From: RGIG4034 sp045576455
GTDB lineage: Bacteria > Bacillota > Clostridia > Lachnospirales > Lachnospiraceae
Reading direction: 5' to 3'
NCBI GenBank assembly: GCA_045576455.1
Contig: JAZNGM010000004.1
Coordinates: 1-64,000, forward strand
DNA: 64,000 bases
The notes beneath the pieces were generated by a model. That model searched no databases and was not told the origin of the DNA. It was given only the letters and a program-made list of their open reading frames with translations. Every line of letters starts with the position of its first letter. Position 1 is the first letter of the stretch. This document shows, one piece after another, positions 23,368 through 32,921 of this stretch. The translations under genes and the position numbers were made by a program.

Positions 23368-24279
23368 TCATTTCCATTCTTTTTGCGTAAGCATTTCATA
23401 AACCGTACAAATCACTTCACTATCGCATTTCCAATCAAACTTACGCGCATACAAAGCTTCGCTTTCTTTAAGATAATCAAGCTGCTTCATAGTTAAGTTG
23501 ATAGGGTGGGCATCCGATACCGTGTCCCATATAAGGGTACGCATATTTCCCTGAGGCTTTTTGCTATCGGCACTTCTTCTGCCATGGTCCTCAAAATCTT
23601 TATCCCACAGACTATTCTTAAAATCCGAATTAATAACCATTGTCTGAAGAAATATTTCATCACAAGTCCAGGTATGGCGAAAAAGTTTCTTAATCTCTTT
23701 TTCTTTAGACACAATATAGGTTGCCAGTTTATCCGTGATACTGAACCAACTGCCGCCTTTTTGGTAAACTATATTCTTTTTCAAACGGTTAACACCGAGT
23801 TTTCTTTGTACTTTAAGCAAAAATCCGGGAAATCTTTTTCTTCTGTCGCCAAAATAATAGTACTGCACACTCTTTAAGCTTTCCGGCGATGCACTTTCCC
23901 TGTTAAAAGATACAAATTCTTTTCCGTTATGCTTTGCAAAAAAATCATGTATGTAATCCTGCGATTTAATTGGAAGATCTGCACCCGACAGAAGATGATA
24001 GTAAGCATACTCCCCTTTTATGGCGGCTTTCAGTAATATCAGCGTAGCCCGCATAATAGAATCTGTTCCCCACTTAACATTGATACGCTTCGTATAAAAT
24101 ACGTGGGACTTTTGTACACGTTTTTCTATTTCATCTTTAACTTTCTTTAAATCTTCCTCTTTTACTTTTTTATCTACATGTATATAGATATCGTTCCTGT
24201 CGTCATCCAATAATGAAAGACATACTGACAAATTCTCGAAATTGCCGTGTATCATAATAAGATATGCATGTTTATCCAT
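23368..24279 (-). CDS. GT14-like (core-2/I-branching type) glycosyltransferase
   Basis: A 303-residue enzyme with the features of bacterial beta-1,6-N-acetylglucosaminyltransferase-type proteins. These are the N-terminal LIMIHGNFENLS, DIYIHVDKK near 35, YYHLLSGADLPIKS near 92, GGSWFSIT near 180 and CDEIFLQTM near 205. No membrane helix is visible. It lies in line with the flippase gene (27-base gap) and the glycerophosphotransferase gene (20-base gap). GT14 members usually make branches, so it may add a side residue to the repeat unit. Confidence 0.88.
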   Translation of the reverse strand: MDKHAYLIMIHGNFENLSVCLSLLDDDRNDIYIHVDKKVKEEDLKKVKDEIEKRVQKSHVFYTKRINVKWGTDSIMRATLILLKAAIKGEYAYYHLLSGADLPIKSQDYIHDFFAKHNGKEFVSFNRESASPESLKSVQYYYFGDRRKRFPGFLLKVQRKLGVNRLKKNIVYQKGGSWFSITDKLATYIVSKEKEIKKLFRHTWTCDEIFLQTMVINSDFKNSLWDKDFEDHGRRSADSKKPQGNMRTLIWDTVSDAHPINLTMKQLDYLKESEALYARKFDWKCDSEVICTVYEMLTQKEWK

Positions 24280-24306
24280 GTGCTTCCCCCTACACTTTTC
24301 TTTTTT

Positions 24307-25758
24307 CTACTTCTTGTGGAACAAATTACGTTTAATAAAACCTAACAGGTAACTGAAAGTTTCATTCTTAGTAACAATGGATAATCCTACATATACTACG
24401 ACACCCACCAGAATCTGGAGTGGCAGCATAATAAAATAGGACATTTCACAAAACGAAATCAGATACGTCACGGCAAACATGATGCCCGCAAGTAATGTCG
24501 CCGGTAACAAATCCGCAAGTTGTTCCCTATATTTGTAATCTATAATGCTTCTGTTCGGAAACATATTTACCAGCATGGAAAAAACGGAATACACCGGCAA
24601 TGATATACCTACTGCCAGTACGCTATGCCGGGCTGCCAGTAATACAAGCGCAATACCGACAGGCTTTTTAATAAATTCAAGCTTTAAGATGGTATCGCTT
24701 CGTCCCATGGCTATCATGCTTTGCATATTAGCTTCCGTTACCGTATGCAGCGCACTGTAAATGCAAATAAGCTGCATATAAATAATACTTCCTGCCCATT
24801 TATCCGTCAGAAGCAGTATCGTCAGCGGCTCTGCAACGGCCGCCAGACCTGCCAGAAGCGGAAATACCACATAGCTGGAAGTTTTAACGGAACGTCTCGT
24901 CATCTGTTTTACAACCACTTTATCTTTATCGGCATCCGATAACACCGGGAATAATACGGAAGAAATAGATGCCACAACATTATTCGTAATCAAATCCGGG
25001 AAATTCTTACCCTTTGAATAGTACGCAAGATCATCCTTAGTATAGAATTTACCGATTACCAAAGAACGCAAGTTATTGAATATGGTACCGATAAGGCTTG
25101 CCGCAAGCATTTTCCATCCGAACGACATAAGCTCTTTAGCCGATTTCATGCAAAACATAAGTCTCGGACGCCAATGTACCGTAAAAAGAAGTACAATTGC
25201 ATCTACCACCGTATTGGTTAAATACTGCGCAACCAATGACCACACACCAAATCCATTCATAGCAAGCGCTATACCCACGATACCGGAGAAAACAGTACCG
25301 AAAAGCGTTGAAAAGAAAAACTTCCTGAACATCATATGCTTGGATACATACGCATGCTGAATAGAACTAAAGGAAGAAATAATTATTTTCAAACCAAACA
25401 CACGAAGCACCGGTGTAAGCTGAGGTGTATTATAAAATTCAGCGATTAACGGAGACACAAAAAACAGGATTCCGTAAATTACAATTGAAATAAAAAAGGA
25501 ACAGTAAAAAATAGTTGAAAAATCTTTTTCGTCTGCATCCTTTTTCTGAATCAGCGAAGAACCGAAACCACTTGTAACAAACACATTGGCAATGTTTATG
25601 AATACCATAATCATTGCCACGATGCCATAAGCTTCCGGTAACAGAATACGCGCAAGCACAATAGAAACAATAAGTGATACTCCCTGTGCCAATATTCTTT
25701 CCGCAAACTTCCATATTAGATTTGAAAAAACTTTCTTCTTTAAATTATCATTACTCAT
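24307..25758 (-). CDS. Polysaccharide flippase (MOP superfamily, Wzx-like)
   Basis: A 483-residue integral membrane protein with 12-14 predicted helices. The start KKKVFSNLIWKFAERILAQG, the LARILLPEAYGIVAMI motif (about 35-50) and FFSTLFGTVFSG are typical of oligosaccharide translocases of the lipopolysaccharide biosynthesis type. It would move the undecaprenyl-linked repeat unit across the membrane for polymerisation by the protein encoded at 27853-29043. A basic C-terminus ends FHKK. It is part of a tightly spaced operon. Confidence 0.92.
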   Translation of the reverse strand: MSNDNLKKKVFSNLIWKFAERILAQGVSLIVSIVLARILLPEAYGIVAMIMVFINIANVFVTSGFGSSLIQKKDADEKDFSTIFYCSFFISIVIYGILFFVSPLIAEFYNTPQLTPVLRVFGLKIIISSFSSIQHAYVSKHMMFRKFFFSTLFGTVFSGIVGIALAMNGFGVWSLVAQYLTNTVVDAIVLLFTVHWRPRLMFCMKSAKELMSFGWKMLAASLIGTIFNNLRSLVIGKFYTKDDLAYYSKGKNFPDLITNNVVASISSVLFPVLSDADKDKVVVKQMTRRSVKTSSYVVFPLLAGLAAVAEPLTILLLTDKWAGSIIYMQLICIYSALHTVTEANMQSMIAMGRSDTILKLEFIKKPVGIALVLLAARHSVLAVGISLPVYSVFSMLVNMFPNRSIIDYKYREQLADLLPATLLAGIMFAVTYLISFCEMSYFIMLPLQILVGVVVYVGLSIVTKNETFSYLLGFIKRNLFHKK

Positions 25759-25781
25759 ATCCCATTTTACCCACTTTTACT

Positions 25782-26741
25782 CTAGTGAATTTCCTTATTT
25801 TTTGCCGCATCAATGTTAAACAAAAACAGGAACAGACGTATCCTTAATTTGAACTTTATGTGCTTGGAAAACATATACTCTTTAGTAAGTTGTTTTCCTT
25901 TCTTTCTTAATTCATTCATTTCTTTAGAATACATCGCGCTATAATGTTTCCTTATCAGGAAATAATATTTTAAAATATTACGGATATAAGATTCCGTTTC
26001 CCAATAAAACAATTCTTTATAGCCTATTTCCTGATAAAATGCACGCCGCGTCTCGCAAGCTTCTATCTTATCAAGTCTCTTTTTGGTAAATCCGCTTAAG
26101 ACAATGCTTCCTTCCCGCATTCTGTAAAAATATAATTTCCGCGAGGTCAGCACCATCTTTTTTGCATGGTACAAGATATGAGGTGTCAAAAACATATCCT
26201 CATGTATCTTTCCTTCCGGATAACGCAGTTTTAATTCTTTAAAAAACCGGTTATGGTATAACTTGTTCCACGCCACTGTCTTTATTACGTCATCTTCATT
26301 AATCCGCTTAATAATCTCTTCGTTTTCCTGTACTTCGACGGTTGTTTTACCATCCTCAAACCGCACCTGTTCGCCTTTGGTAAAAGCACAACAGACAATA
26401 TCCGCTTTGTAGGATGTCGCAAGACTTACCATATCTTGAAGATAATCTGCATGAATTACATCATCGCTGTCTACAAAAGCAATAAACTCACCTTTTGCAA
26501 TCTCAAGTCCCGCATTTCTGGCAGAAGACAAGCCGCCGTTTTCCTTATGTATTACACGGATTCTTTCATCTTTCGTCGCATAGTCATCACACATTGTACC
26601 GCATTTATCCTTTGAACCGTCATCCACAAGGATAAGTTCAAAATCCGTATACTTTTGGGCTAATATGGACGCAACACACTCTTCCATATAATCTTCCACT
26701 TTATAAATTGGTACAATAACACTAACCAGTGGTTTATCCAT
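25782..26741 (-). CDS. GT2-family glycosyltransferase
   Basis: A 319-residue GT-A enzyme: PLVSVIVPIYKVEDYMEEC (4-22), LVDDGSKDKCG (about 37-47), NGGLSSARNAG (about 69-79) and the DSDD metal motif (about 92). The C-terminus is basic and hydrophobic. It directly abuts the GT4 gene upstream (stop and start adjacent), so translation is coupled. It resembles the GT2 encoded at 19300-20292 but the two are clearly different proteins. The sugar is unknown. Confidence 0.9.
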   Translation of the reverse strand: MDKPLVSVIVPIYKVEDYMEECVASILAQKYTDFELILVDDGSKDKCGTMCDDYATKDERIRVIHKENGGLSSARNAGLEIAKGEFIAFVDSDDVIHADYLQDMVSLATSYKADIVCCAFTKGEQVRFEDGKTTVEVQENEEIIKRINEDDVIKTVAWNKLYHNRFFKELKLRYPEGKIHEDMFLTPHILYHAKKMVLTSRKLYFYRMREGSIVLSGFTKKRLDKIEACETRRAFYQEIGYKELFYWETESYIRNILKYYFLIRKHYSAMYSKEMNELRKKGKQLTKEYMFSKHIKFKLRIRLFLFLFNIDAAKNKEIH

Positions 26742-27860
26742 TTACGACTCCTTTTTAAGATAAATGTTCTCCATTTTCTCTACTAATCTGTCAACATTAT
26801 ATTCGCTTTGAGCAAGAAGTGATTTGGCATCGTATCTTTCACACGATGTATTAATAACCTCTTTCGCCCACACTTCAGGAAGAAGCTCCTTTGATATAAA
26901 CTTTACATTTCCCGTTATATCAGCACTTTTTGCAACAACACCCTTTGAAGTAATGCAGCGAAGTCCTGCTGCCTGTGCTTCCAAAAGCACGATACCAAAT
27001 CCTTCAAACCGGGATGGCAGCAAAAACAGATCCATTGCCTGCATATATTCATTAACATTGCTTTTACTGCCGACACACATCACGGCATTCTCAAGCTTAT
27101 ATTCCTTTACTTTCTGAAGCACATCCTCAAACAGCTTACCTTTACCAAGCATAAGCAGCTTATAGCTTGCATCAAGCTTATATACTTCATGAAATACCTC
27201 TAATAAAAACAAAGGATCTTTCTGATAATTAAAGCTTCCGGCAAAACCGATTAGTTTTTCTAAGGCATCTACCGACAACTCCGCCCGGATGCGTTCCCTT
27301 ACCGATGCATCGAAAGCAAATTTATCCAAATCAATGGCATTCTGAATTACGGTAAATGGTCGGTGCTTTCCAAACATCCACACTCCCGCTTCTTCTGAAC
27401 AGGCAAAATAATCCGTTACGTAGCGGTTCATAACAAATTTTACATACCGCTCATATACTTTTTGCTTCATATTATACTTAAACATATAATTATTATTATG
27501 GCTGTGAAGAATTCTAATCGGCACATTATGATTCTTTGCTTCCATAAGAACGCGGAACAATGTATTAAGTCCGTTCAAATGAAGGTGTACACCGGCAAAT
27601 TCCGGATGTCTGTCAAAAAAATCTTTAACCGTTACGGCAGATTCTTCATTTTTTGAACGCATGTAATAATACTCATGGTAAACACGTCCGCCAAGCGCAG
27701 CGATTTCATCTTCAAAAGGTAACTTTTTATTATGATCCACCAAAAAATCAAACTGGATTTTTGTTCTGTCTATTTTACGGTAGATGTTCATAACAAAAGC
27801 TTCTACACCACCTAAATTATCAGTCAATCCCGCATGAAGGATTCTAATCGGTTCATCCAT
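26742..27860 (-). CDS. GT4-family glycosyltransferase
   Basis: A 372-residue GT-B fold retaining glycosyltransferase. The N-terminal GLTDNLGGVEAFVMNIYR binds the acceptor side; FAGSFNYQKDPLFLLEVF begins the donor domain. The family signature SRFEGFGIVLLEAQAAGLRCI (about 283-303) carries the EX7E glutamates. It overlaps the polymerase gene upstream by 8 bases. It would extend the lipid-linked repeat unit in the cytoplasm. Confidence 0.92.
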   Translation of the reverse strand: MDEPIRILHAGLTDNLGGVEAFVMNIYRKIDRTKIQFDFLVDHNKKLPFEDEIAALGGRVYHEYYYMRSKNEESAVTVKDFFDRHPEFAGVHLHLNGLNTLFRVLMEAKNHNVPIRILHSHNNNYMFKYNMKQKVYERYVKFVMNRYVTDYFACSEEAGVWMFGKHRPFTVIQNAIDLDKFAFDASVRERIRAELSVDALEKLIGFAGSFNYQKDPLFLLEVFHEVYKLDASYKLLMLGKGKLFEDVLQKVKEYKLENAVMCVGSKSNVNEYMQAMDLFLLPSRFEGFGIVLLEAQAAGLRCITSKGVVAKSADITGNVKFISKELLPEVWAKEVINTSCERYDAKSLLAQSEYNVDRLVEKMENIYLKKES

Positions 27861-29043
27861 CAGAAAGCATTTCCCTTTCTCTCACATTAATTGTATCCGT
27901 TTTCCCTTTATCAATCTTATTAAACGATTTGAAGAAATTACACTGATATAACAATATCGGGAATGCAAGATATGCATTCAAACCATGAGACTCAATTATC
28001 GCATACATGGTATAAATAAATATCATAATCCAGTCTCTTTTACTTCCCTTTTTTGCCGTATAATAAATCATCACGGCAAGAATAATGGTACTTGCAAAAC
28101 CAAAGCACACAAACAGGTAACTGAACAATCCGTCACAAATTAACGTTGTAATACGATAATAAGAATCGTACGGCACCTCACCGCCCAAATCTACCGATTG
28201 TCCGAAAAGAGTCGCATCGTAGATACTGTAAAGTTGTGCCGCCTCACGGATTCGTGCCGACAAGGCTTTATCCAGGTCAAGCAAAAATTCATGGATACGC
28301 GAAGTACCATCCGCATAGAGATATATAAACAACGCATTAATTACTGCCATCACCGGGAAGACGATTTTGGCACCAAAGCCCATCAACTTTTCTATTACCC
28401 GTACACGGCCCAGCGCCAACACAAGCGTCGCAAATACAAGTACATACATTGCCGTATCGCAGGCAGTCAGATAAAACACGAGTGGTCCTGAGAAAACAAC
28501 CGCTACAATATGTCTTGTTTTAATCTTATCAAAGTACAAATACACTCTTTCAAATATCATCCAGGTCACAATCAAGGCAAACGCATTGGCATGTGAAAAG
28601 CCGAATTTATGGTCATTGTGCTGTCCCGTTAAAATAGTAAGCGGTTCATTACCCGGTATAATTTCAAAAAGAATATACCATGCAACGGAAATAACAACGA
28701 AAAACATTTTCGTCCGGTGCATTAACAAAATGGTGCGCTCCGTATCCTTTTCAAGCGACGCCAGAGACAAAATCAATGTCATTACAAGGAAATATTCACT
28801 CATCCGGATACCGGAATATACTGTTATTATGCCCACTACGGCAATCACTATCGTCTGTACCAGGGTATACCTGTTTTCCAGGAAAATAACAAGTAAAAAT
28901 ATACCAAGACTCGCCACCGTAAAAAGCTTACTTAACATATCGCCTTCTATGTATGTAATTTTATCAAGCATTACCTGCGCAACCATCAGAATTACCGCAA
29001 GGTCATATGCTTTCATTCTCGAACTTAAAAACTTATCTTTCAT
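27853..29043 (-). CDS. Polysaccharide polymerase (Wzy-like) membrane protein
   Basis: A 396-residue protein with about ten hydrophobic helices, low sequence conservation and a long external loop around residues 245-310 (DKALSARIREAAQLYSIYD...). This is the layout of O-antigen/capsule polymerases. It is placed among glycosyltransferases and upstream of the flippase, as expected for a Wzx/Wzy-dependent locus. No other polymerase candidate lies in the locus. The call rests on topology and context, not on catalytic motifs. Confidence 0.75.
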   Translation of the reverse strand: MKDKFLSSRMKAYDLAVILMVAQVMLDKITYIEGDMLSKLFTVASLGIFLLVIFLENRYTLVQTIVIAVVGIITVYSGIRMSEYFLVMTLILSLASLEKDTERTILLMHRTKMFFVVISVAWYILFEIIPGNEPLTILTGQHNDHKFGFSHANAFALIVTWMIFERVYLYFDKIKTRHIVAVVFSGPLVFYLTACDTAMYVLVFATLVLALGRVRVIEKLMGFGAKIVFPVMAVINALFIYLYADGTSRIHEFLLDLDKALSARIREAAQLYSIYDATLFGQSVDLGGEVPYDSYYRITTLICDGLFSYLFVCFGFASTIILAVMIYYTAKKGSKRDWIMIFIYTMYAIIESHGLNAYLAFPILLYQCNFFKSFNKIDKGKTDTINVREREMLSDG

Positions 29044-30130
29044 CCATACATTCCTTTACTGCTGTTGACAACTGCTCTAATAATTTATCGACGGAAAAAT
29101 CCCGTGAACGTTCGCGTGCCGCCCTCTTCATATTTGCAAATGCCTCTTTGTCCATATCACGTAATTGTAAGATAGTTTCAGAAAGCTTTCCGGCACTTAT
29201 CCCATCAATCAGATATCCGGTTTCATCCTGCACAATTATTTCCCCAAGCGCGCCCCGATTAAATGCCACACAGGGAAGTCCTGCGCTCATGGCCTCAATC
29301 AACGTAATACCAAAACCTTCCTCCCAAACAGCCGGATGGATAAAGACATCTGCTTCCTGCATGAATGTCACCACGTTCCGCTGTTCACCATGCAAAGTCA
29401 CCGTATCTTCAAGACCGTTATCTTTAACATAAGAAACCAGGGTTTCTTTATACGGACCATCCCCAACTACCGAAAGTGTGATTCCGGTCTCGTTCTTAAG
29501 TAGCTTCATTGCTTCAAGTAATACCTGAACACCTTTTTTTTCAATAAGCCTTCCTACATACAAAAGTCTTATTTTCCCATCTGCCTTATTTGAAGCGACC
29601 TCTTTATAGTCCTCCACATGCACTCCGTTATACACTACATGCACTTTATTTGCATTTACACCGCTTCCGTTCACAACAGAATCCTTAACAAAGTTTGAAA
29701 TAGCAATCGTGCCTGCAGATTTCTTTAACAACCTGTTATACAAAAAACGTTTCCAACCGGTATGTCCGGTTAATTCCTGATAATTATTATGGGCGTAAAC
29801 CATAAACACAGGCATGCCTTTTTTCTTCATAAGCGGCATGCAGGCAAGCCAGAAAAGCGGTGCCGGATGATGAATCAGTACTGCGTCAATGTTACGTTCC
29901 TTTACTAACCGCTTGATTTCCTTACGCAAAGGGAAAATATCTTTATTGGCATAAGAATAGCGATATACAGAAAGTCCTGCCGCCTCCATTTCGTCATACA
30001 GCTTTCCGCCGGTATGGGCAAACAAAAAATGGGATTCCATTTTTTCATCTGCATACAAACCGATGTCTTTACACAATTTTTCAATTCCACCGGTGTTTCC
30101 GGCATATAACAAATGCAATATTCTAAGCAT
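29033..30130 (-). CDS. GT4-family glycosyltransferase
   Basis: A 365-residue GT-B enzyme. Visible are YAGNTGGIEKLCKDIG (9-24), YAHNNYQ, the domain-2 start LLYVGRLIEKKGVQVLLEAM (about 189-208) and the signature EEGFGITLIEAMSAGLPCVAF with both glutamates. The ATG at 30130 follows GAAGGTG. It overlaps the polymerase gene by 11 bases. It is one of four GT4 enzymes, consistent with a repeat unit of at least five or six sugars; the sugar is not identifiable. Confidence 0.92.
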   Translation of the reverse strand: MLRILHLLYAGNTGGIEKLCKDIGLYADEKMESHFLFAHTGGKLYDEMEAAGLSVYRYSYANKDIFPLRKEIKRLVKERNIDAVLIHHPAPLFWLACMPLMKKKGMPVFMVYAHNNYQELTGHTGWKRFLYNRLLKKSAGTIAISNFVKDSVVNGSGVNANKVHVVYNGVHVEDYKEVASNKADGKIRLLYVGRLIEKKGVQVLLEAMKLLKNETGITLSVVGDGPYKETLVSYVKDNGLEDTVTLHGEQRNVVTFMQEADVFIHPAVWEEGFGITLIEAMSAGLPCVAFNRGALGEIIVQDETGYLIDGISAGKLSETILQLRDMDKEAFANMKRAARERSRDFSVDKLLEQLSTAVKECMDER

Positions 30131-30132
30131 TT

Positions 30133-31206
30133 TTACACCTTCTCAACTACTTCTTCTATCATTTGCTTCCATTTAAGGATGTTATTATCAATATATAAGC
30201 GTTTAACCGTTTCCTGCGCTTTAAGACGCATGTCTTCATTACTCTTTTCCATACATTCTGTCAAAAGACTTATCAGCGCTTCCACATCTCCCACCGGAAA
30301 CAGATATCCGTTTTCTCCATGCTGTATCAATTCACGCGGTCCGCTCACGCAGTCGCTTGCGATACATATATCTCCGGCATGCATTGCTTCACACAAAACA
30401 TTCGGAAATCCTTCATAGTGGGATGAAAGAACAAATATATCCGCCTTCTTCATTTCATAAAAAGGCTTTTCCGTGCGTCCGCACATAATTACTTTATCCT
30501 TAAGTCCCAAGGATTCTATGTGCGCGGCAATTTCATCATGCATATCGCCTACGCCAAAAATCTTAACTTTCCATTCCGCATAGTCTTTCTCAATCTGCGC
30601 GAAAGCATTGATTAATGTCACAAAGTCCTTCTGCGGTTCTAATCTTCCCATGGAAAGAATGGTTTTTTCCCTCTTTGGAATCACTTCTTTTATCTGGGCA
30701 TCCAACACTTCTTTATCTAACGGATTTTCTATAACTCTGATTTTCTTTCTTAAGAATTTTTTGTAAAACCCTTTGATCTGTTCAGTCTGAACCATAACCC
30801 GGTCTGCCCTTAAATACAAAAGGTTACTTAATAAAAACACCAATTTGCCGTGCTCGCGCAGGGGATTATTTCTGTCACATACCACAACTTTTCCTTTTTT
30901 GAACATGGCTGACATCAATACCAACAAATTGCATCTGCTTAAAAAAGAAATGGAAATATCCGCTTTACTTTTTTTAATATGTCTGCGTATGTTTCTCACA
31001 TCTTCCCAAACTGCCCTGATTCCGCTTTTCTTATTTTTGTACTGAAATAACTGAACCTTTTCATCTACAGGATAAAATTGCGGACGCTTTTCCAAAGAAA
31101 TAATGGATACTTCATTATCATCACAGGCCATTGCTTTTGCCAATGTGGTAAGCACTTTTTCAGCTCCTCCGCCGGATAAGCTACTGATGTAAAAATCAAT
31201 CTTCAT
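30133..31206 (-). CDS. GT4-family glycosyltransferase
   Basis: About 357 residues from MKIDFYISSLSGGGAEKVL, the loop typical of GT4 enzymes. ILSMGRLEPQKDFVTLINAF opens the donor domain and SSHYEGFPNVLCEAMHAGDIC carries the EX7E motif. An ATG at 31218 would add four residues and cannot be excluded; the ATG at 31206 has the better upstream GGATGG and fits the conserved N-terminus. It overlaps the acetyltransferase gene upstream and lies 2 bases before the next GT4 gene. Confidence 0.9.
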   Translation of the reverse strand: MKIDFYISSLSGGGAEKVLTTLAKAMACDDNEVSIISLEKRPQFYPVDEKVQLFQYKNKKSGIRAVWEDVRNIRRHIKKSKADISISFLSRCNLLVLMSAMFKKGKVVVCDRNNPLREHGKLVFLLSNLLYLRADRVMVQTEQIKGFYKKFLRKKIRVIENPLDKEVLDAQIKEVIPKREKTILSMGRLEPQKDFVTLINAFAQIEKDYAEWKVKIFGVGDMHDEIAAHIESLGLKDKVIMCGRTEKPFYEMKKADIFVLSSHYEGFPNVLCEAMHAGDICIASDCVSGPRELIQHGENGYLFPVGDVEALISLLTECMEKSNEDMRLKAQETVKRLYIDNNILKWKQMIEEVVEKV

Positions 31207-31759
31207 GTGTTTTTCCATCCCATGTGCATTCTTTTATCTTACTCTCTTTTGCAGGCACTCCCACAAGAACCGCTCCCCGGTGTTCAAAGGATTTACACAC
31301 CACTGCATTGGCGCCTATGGTACAACCGTCCGCAATTTTCACATTACCGATTACACAAGAGCCCACTCCGAAATAAACATGGTTTCCAATGCACGGTACT
31401 CCATTAGCTCCAGCTACAAGCTTCACGCCGGAATGGATTCTGCAATATTCTCCAACCCTGCAATCCCCATTCACTAAAATTCCTCCGGTATGGGCAATGC
31501 TTAAGCCTTTTTCAAAACAATTGGGCGGAATATGAACTCCGTAACGGAGTTGTTTTCTTTTTAACCGAAACACATAATACCATTTGCGGAATTTGTGGTT
31601 CTTATTGATGTGATACTCCGTAATACGAAGAATCCTCAAATACTTATGTATCACCTGTTGTTCATATAAATCAAAGGGAATTCTTAACATGGCTTTCGGA
31701 TGGAAATCTCCGGTTTCTGCCTTAAGATATTCCTTTAATTCTGCTTTATTATTTATCAT
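31196..31759 (-). CDS. Hexapeptide-repeat O-acetyltransferase (CysE/LbH type)
   Basis: A 187-residue left-handed beta-helix protein. From about residue 85, turns such as IPPNCFEKGLSIAHTGGILV, NGDCRVGEYCRIHSGVKLV, IGNHVYFGVGSCVIG and IGANAVVCKSF show the isoleucine-patch hexapeptide rhythm, with the catalytic His in AHTGG. It would transfer an acetyl group from acetyl-CoA to a sugar, or serine, hydroxyl. A reading from a TTG at 31786 lacks support; GAGGT lies 8 bases before the ATG at 31759, which overlaps the stop of the upstream gene. In this locus it most likely acetylates the polysaccharide. Confidence 0.88.
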   Translation of the reverse strand: MINNKAELKEYLKAETGDFHPKAMLRIPFDLYEQQVIHKYLRILRITEYHINKNHKFRKWYYVFRLKRKQLRYGVHIPPNCFEKGLSIAHTGGILVNGDCRVGEYCRIHSGVKLVAGANGVPCIGNHVYFGVGSCVIGNVKIADGCTIGANAVVCKSFEHRGAVLVGVPAKESKIKECTWDGKTHED

Positions 31760-32906
31760 CCTTATAGACCTCAAGTGTTTGCTCAACTACTGTTTCCCAA
31801 TTATATTTTTTAAGAATATAATCCGCTGCAGCCTTCCTATATCCTTCCGTCATTTCAGGGTTATTTAAAAGCATTGTAAGTTTTTCTTTTAAAGAATCCA
31901 CATCAGAGCATCGGAAATTCACGCCATACTCTCCAATCACTTCCGTACATTCCGGAATATCTGAAGTCAAGCAACAGTTACCATAGCTCATGGCTTCTAA
32001 AAGTGATAAGGGCATTCCTTCCAACTCACTTGGCAAAACATACACATAGGCATTGCTGTACAATTCTGCAAGCTCCTGTCCCTTAACAAAATCCGTGAAA
32101 ATAATACGTTTATCATCACGTGCCAATTGCTTTAATTCCGCCATATACTCTTTGGTATCGGAGGCGCCGCCCGCAATGACAAGGGGATAGTCTGTATCCG
32201 TCTGCTTATATGCTTCTATTAAATAATGAATTCCCTTTTCAGGTACGATTCTTCCAAGATAAAGAATGTACTCCCGCTCCTTCAGGTTCCATTTTTGCCC
32301 GATGGCGTCAACCGGCTTACATTCCGGTTTATTAATTCCGTTTGGAATAAAAATAGTATCTCTATTGTAAGTGTCCTTAAAATACTGTTTCACATTTTCA
32401 CTGAGAACAATTACTTCATTGGCGTACTTGGCTGCGAATTTTTCACCAAGCTTTAGATACTTAACAGCACCCTTGCCCCATTTTGCTCTCTGCCAGTCAA
32501 GTCCATGAATGGTTACAATAACACGTTTACGGAACAATCGTGAAATAATCACCATGACACTGGGGCCTTCCGCATGAAAATGGATTACGTCATACCGTCC
32601 GAAAGTTGCCTTAAGTGCTGCAAAGAATGAGGAGCTCAATGCTGCAAGACCTTTCATTTCAATGGTCAGAACCTTCTTTATGCGCACGCCCTTATATTCT
32701 TTTACTTTCTTTTTAGAGGTATCAAACTCTTTACCCGAAACATGATGTCCGCTCCGGTTATATGCAGTTACCTTATGGCCGTTTGATACCATGCGTGTCG
32801 CCAGTTCTTCCACCACAATTTCAACGCCGCCTTCTCTTGAAGGAATACGTTTATGGCCCAGCATTGCAATATTCAATTTTCCGTCTTTTTCCCCTTTTTT
32901 ACCCAT
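31749..32906 (-). CDS. GT4-family glycosyltransferase, rhamnosyltransferase-like N-domain
   Basis: A 385-residue GT-B enzyme. The N-terminus NIAMLGHKRIPSREGGVEIVVEEL matches the DUF1972-type domain found in rhamnosyl- and related transferases. The signature PSELEGMPLSLLEAMSYGNCC (about 286-306) is complete, and LYLGRIVPEKGIHYLIEAY opens domain 2. It lies 15 bases after the PF14907 gene and overlaps the acetyltransferase start. It is probably the first glycosyltransferase after priming, because it is nearest the promoter-proximal regulatory genes; this is inference. Confidence 0.9.
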   Translation of the reverse strand: MGKKGEKDGKLNIAMLGHKRIPSREGGVEIVVEELATRMVSNGHKVTAYNRSGHHVSGKEFDTSKKKVKEYKGVRIKKVLTIEMKGLAALSSSFFAALKATFGRYDVIHFHAEGPSVMVIISRLFRKRVIVTIHGLDWQRAKWGKGAVKYLKLGEKFAAKYANEVIVLSENVKQYFKDTYNRDTIFIPNGINKPECKPVDAIGQKWNLKEREYILYLGRIVPEKGIHYLIEAYKQTDTDYPLVIAGGASDTKEYMAELKQLARDDKRIIFTDFVKGQELAELYSNAYVYVLPSELEGMPLSLLEAMSYGNCCLTSDIPECTEVIGEYGVNFRCSDVDSLKEKLTMLLNNPEMTEGYRKAAADYILKKYNWETVVEQTLEVYKDDK

Positions 32907-32921
32907 TGTATATCGCCACCA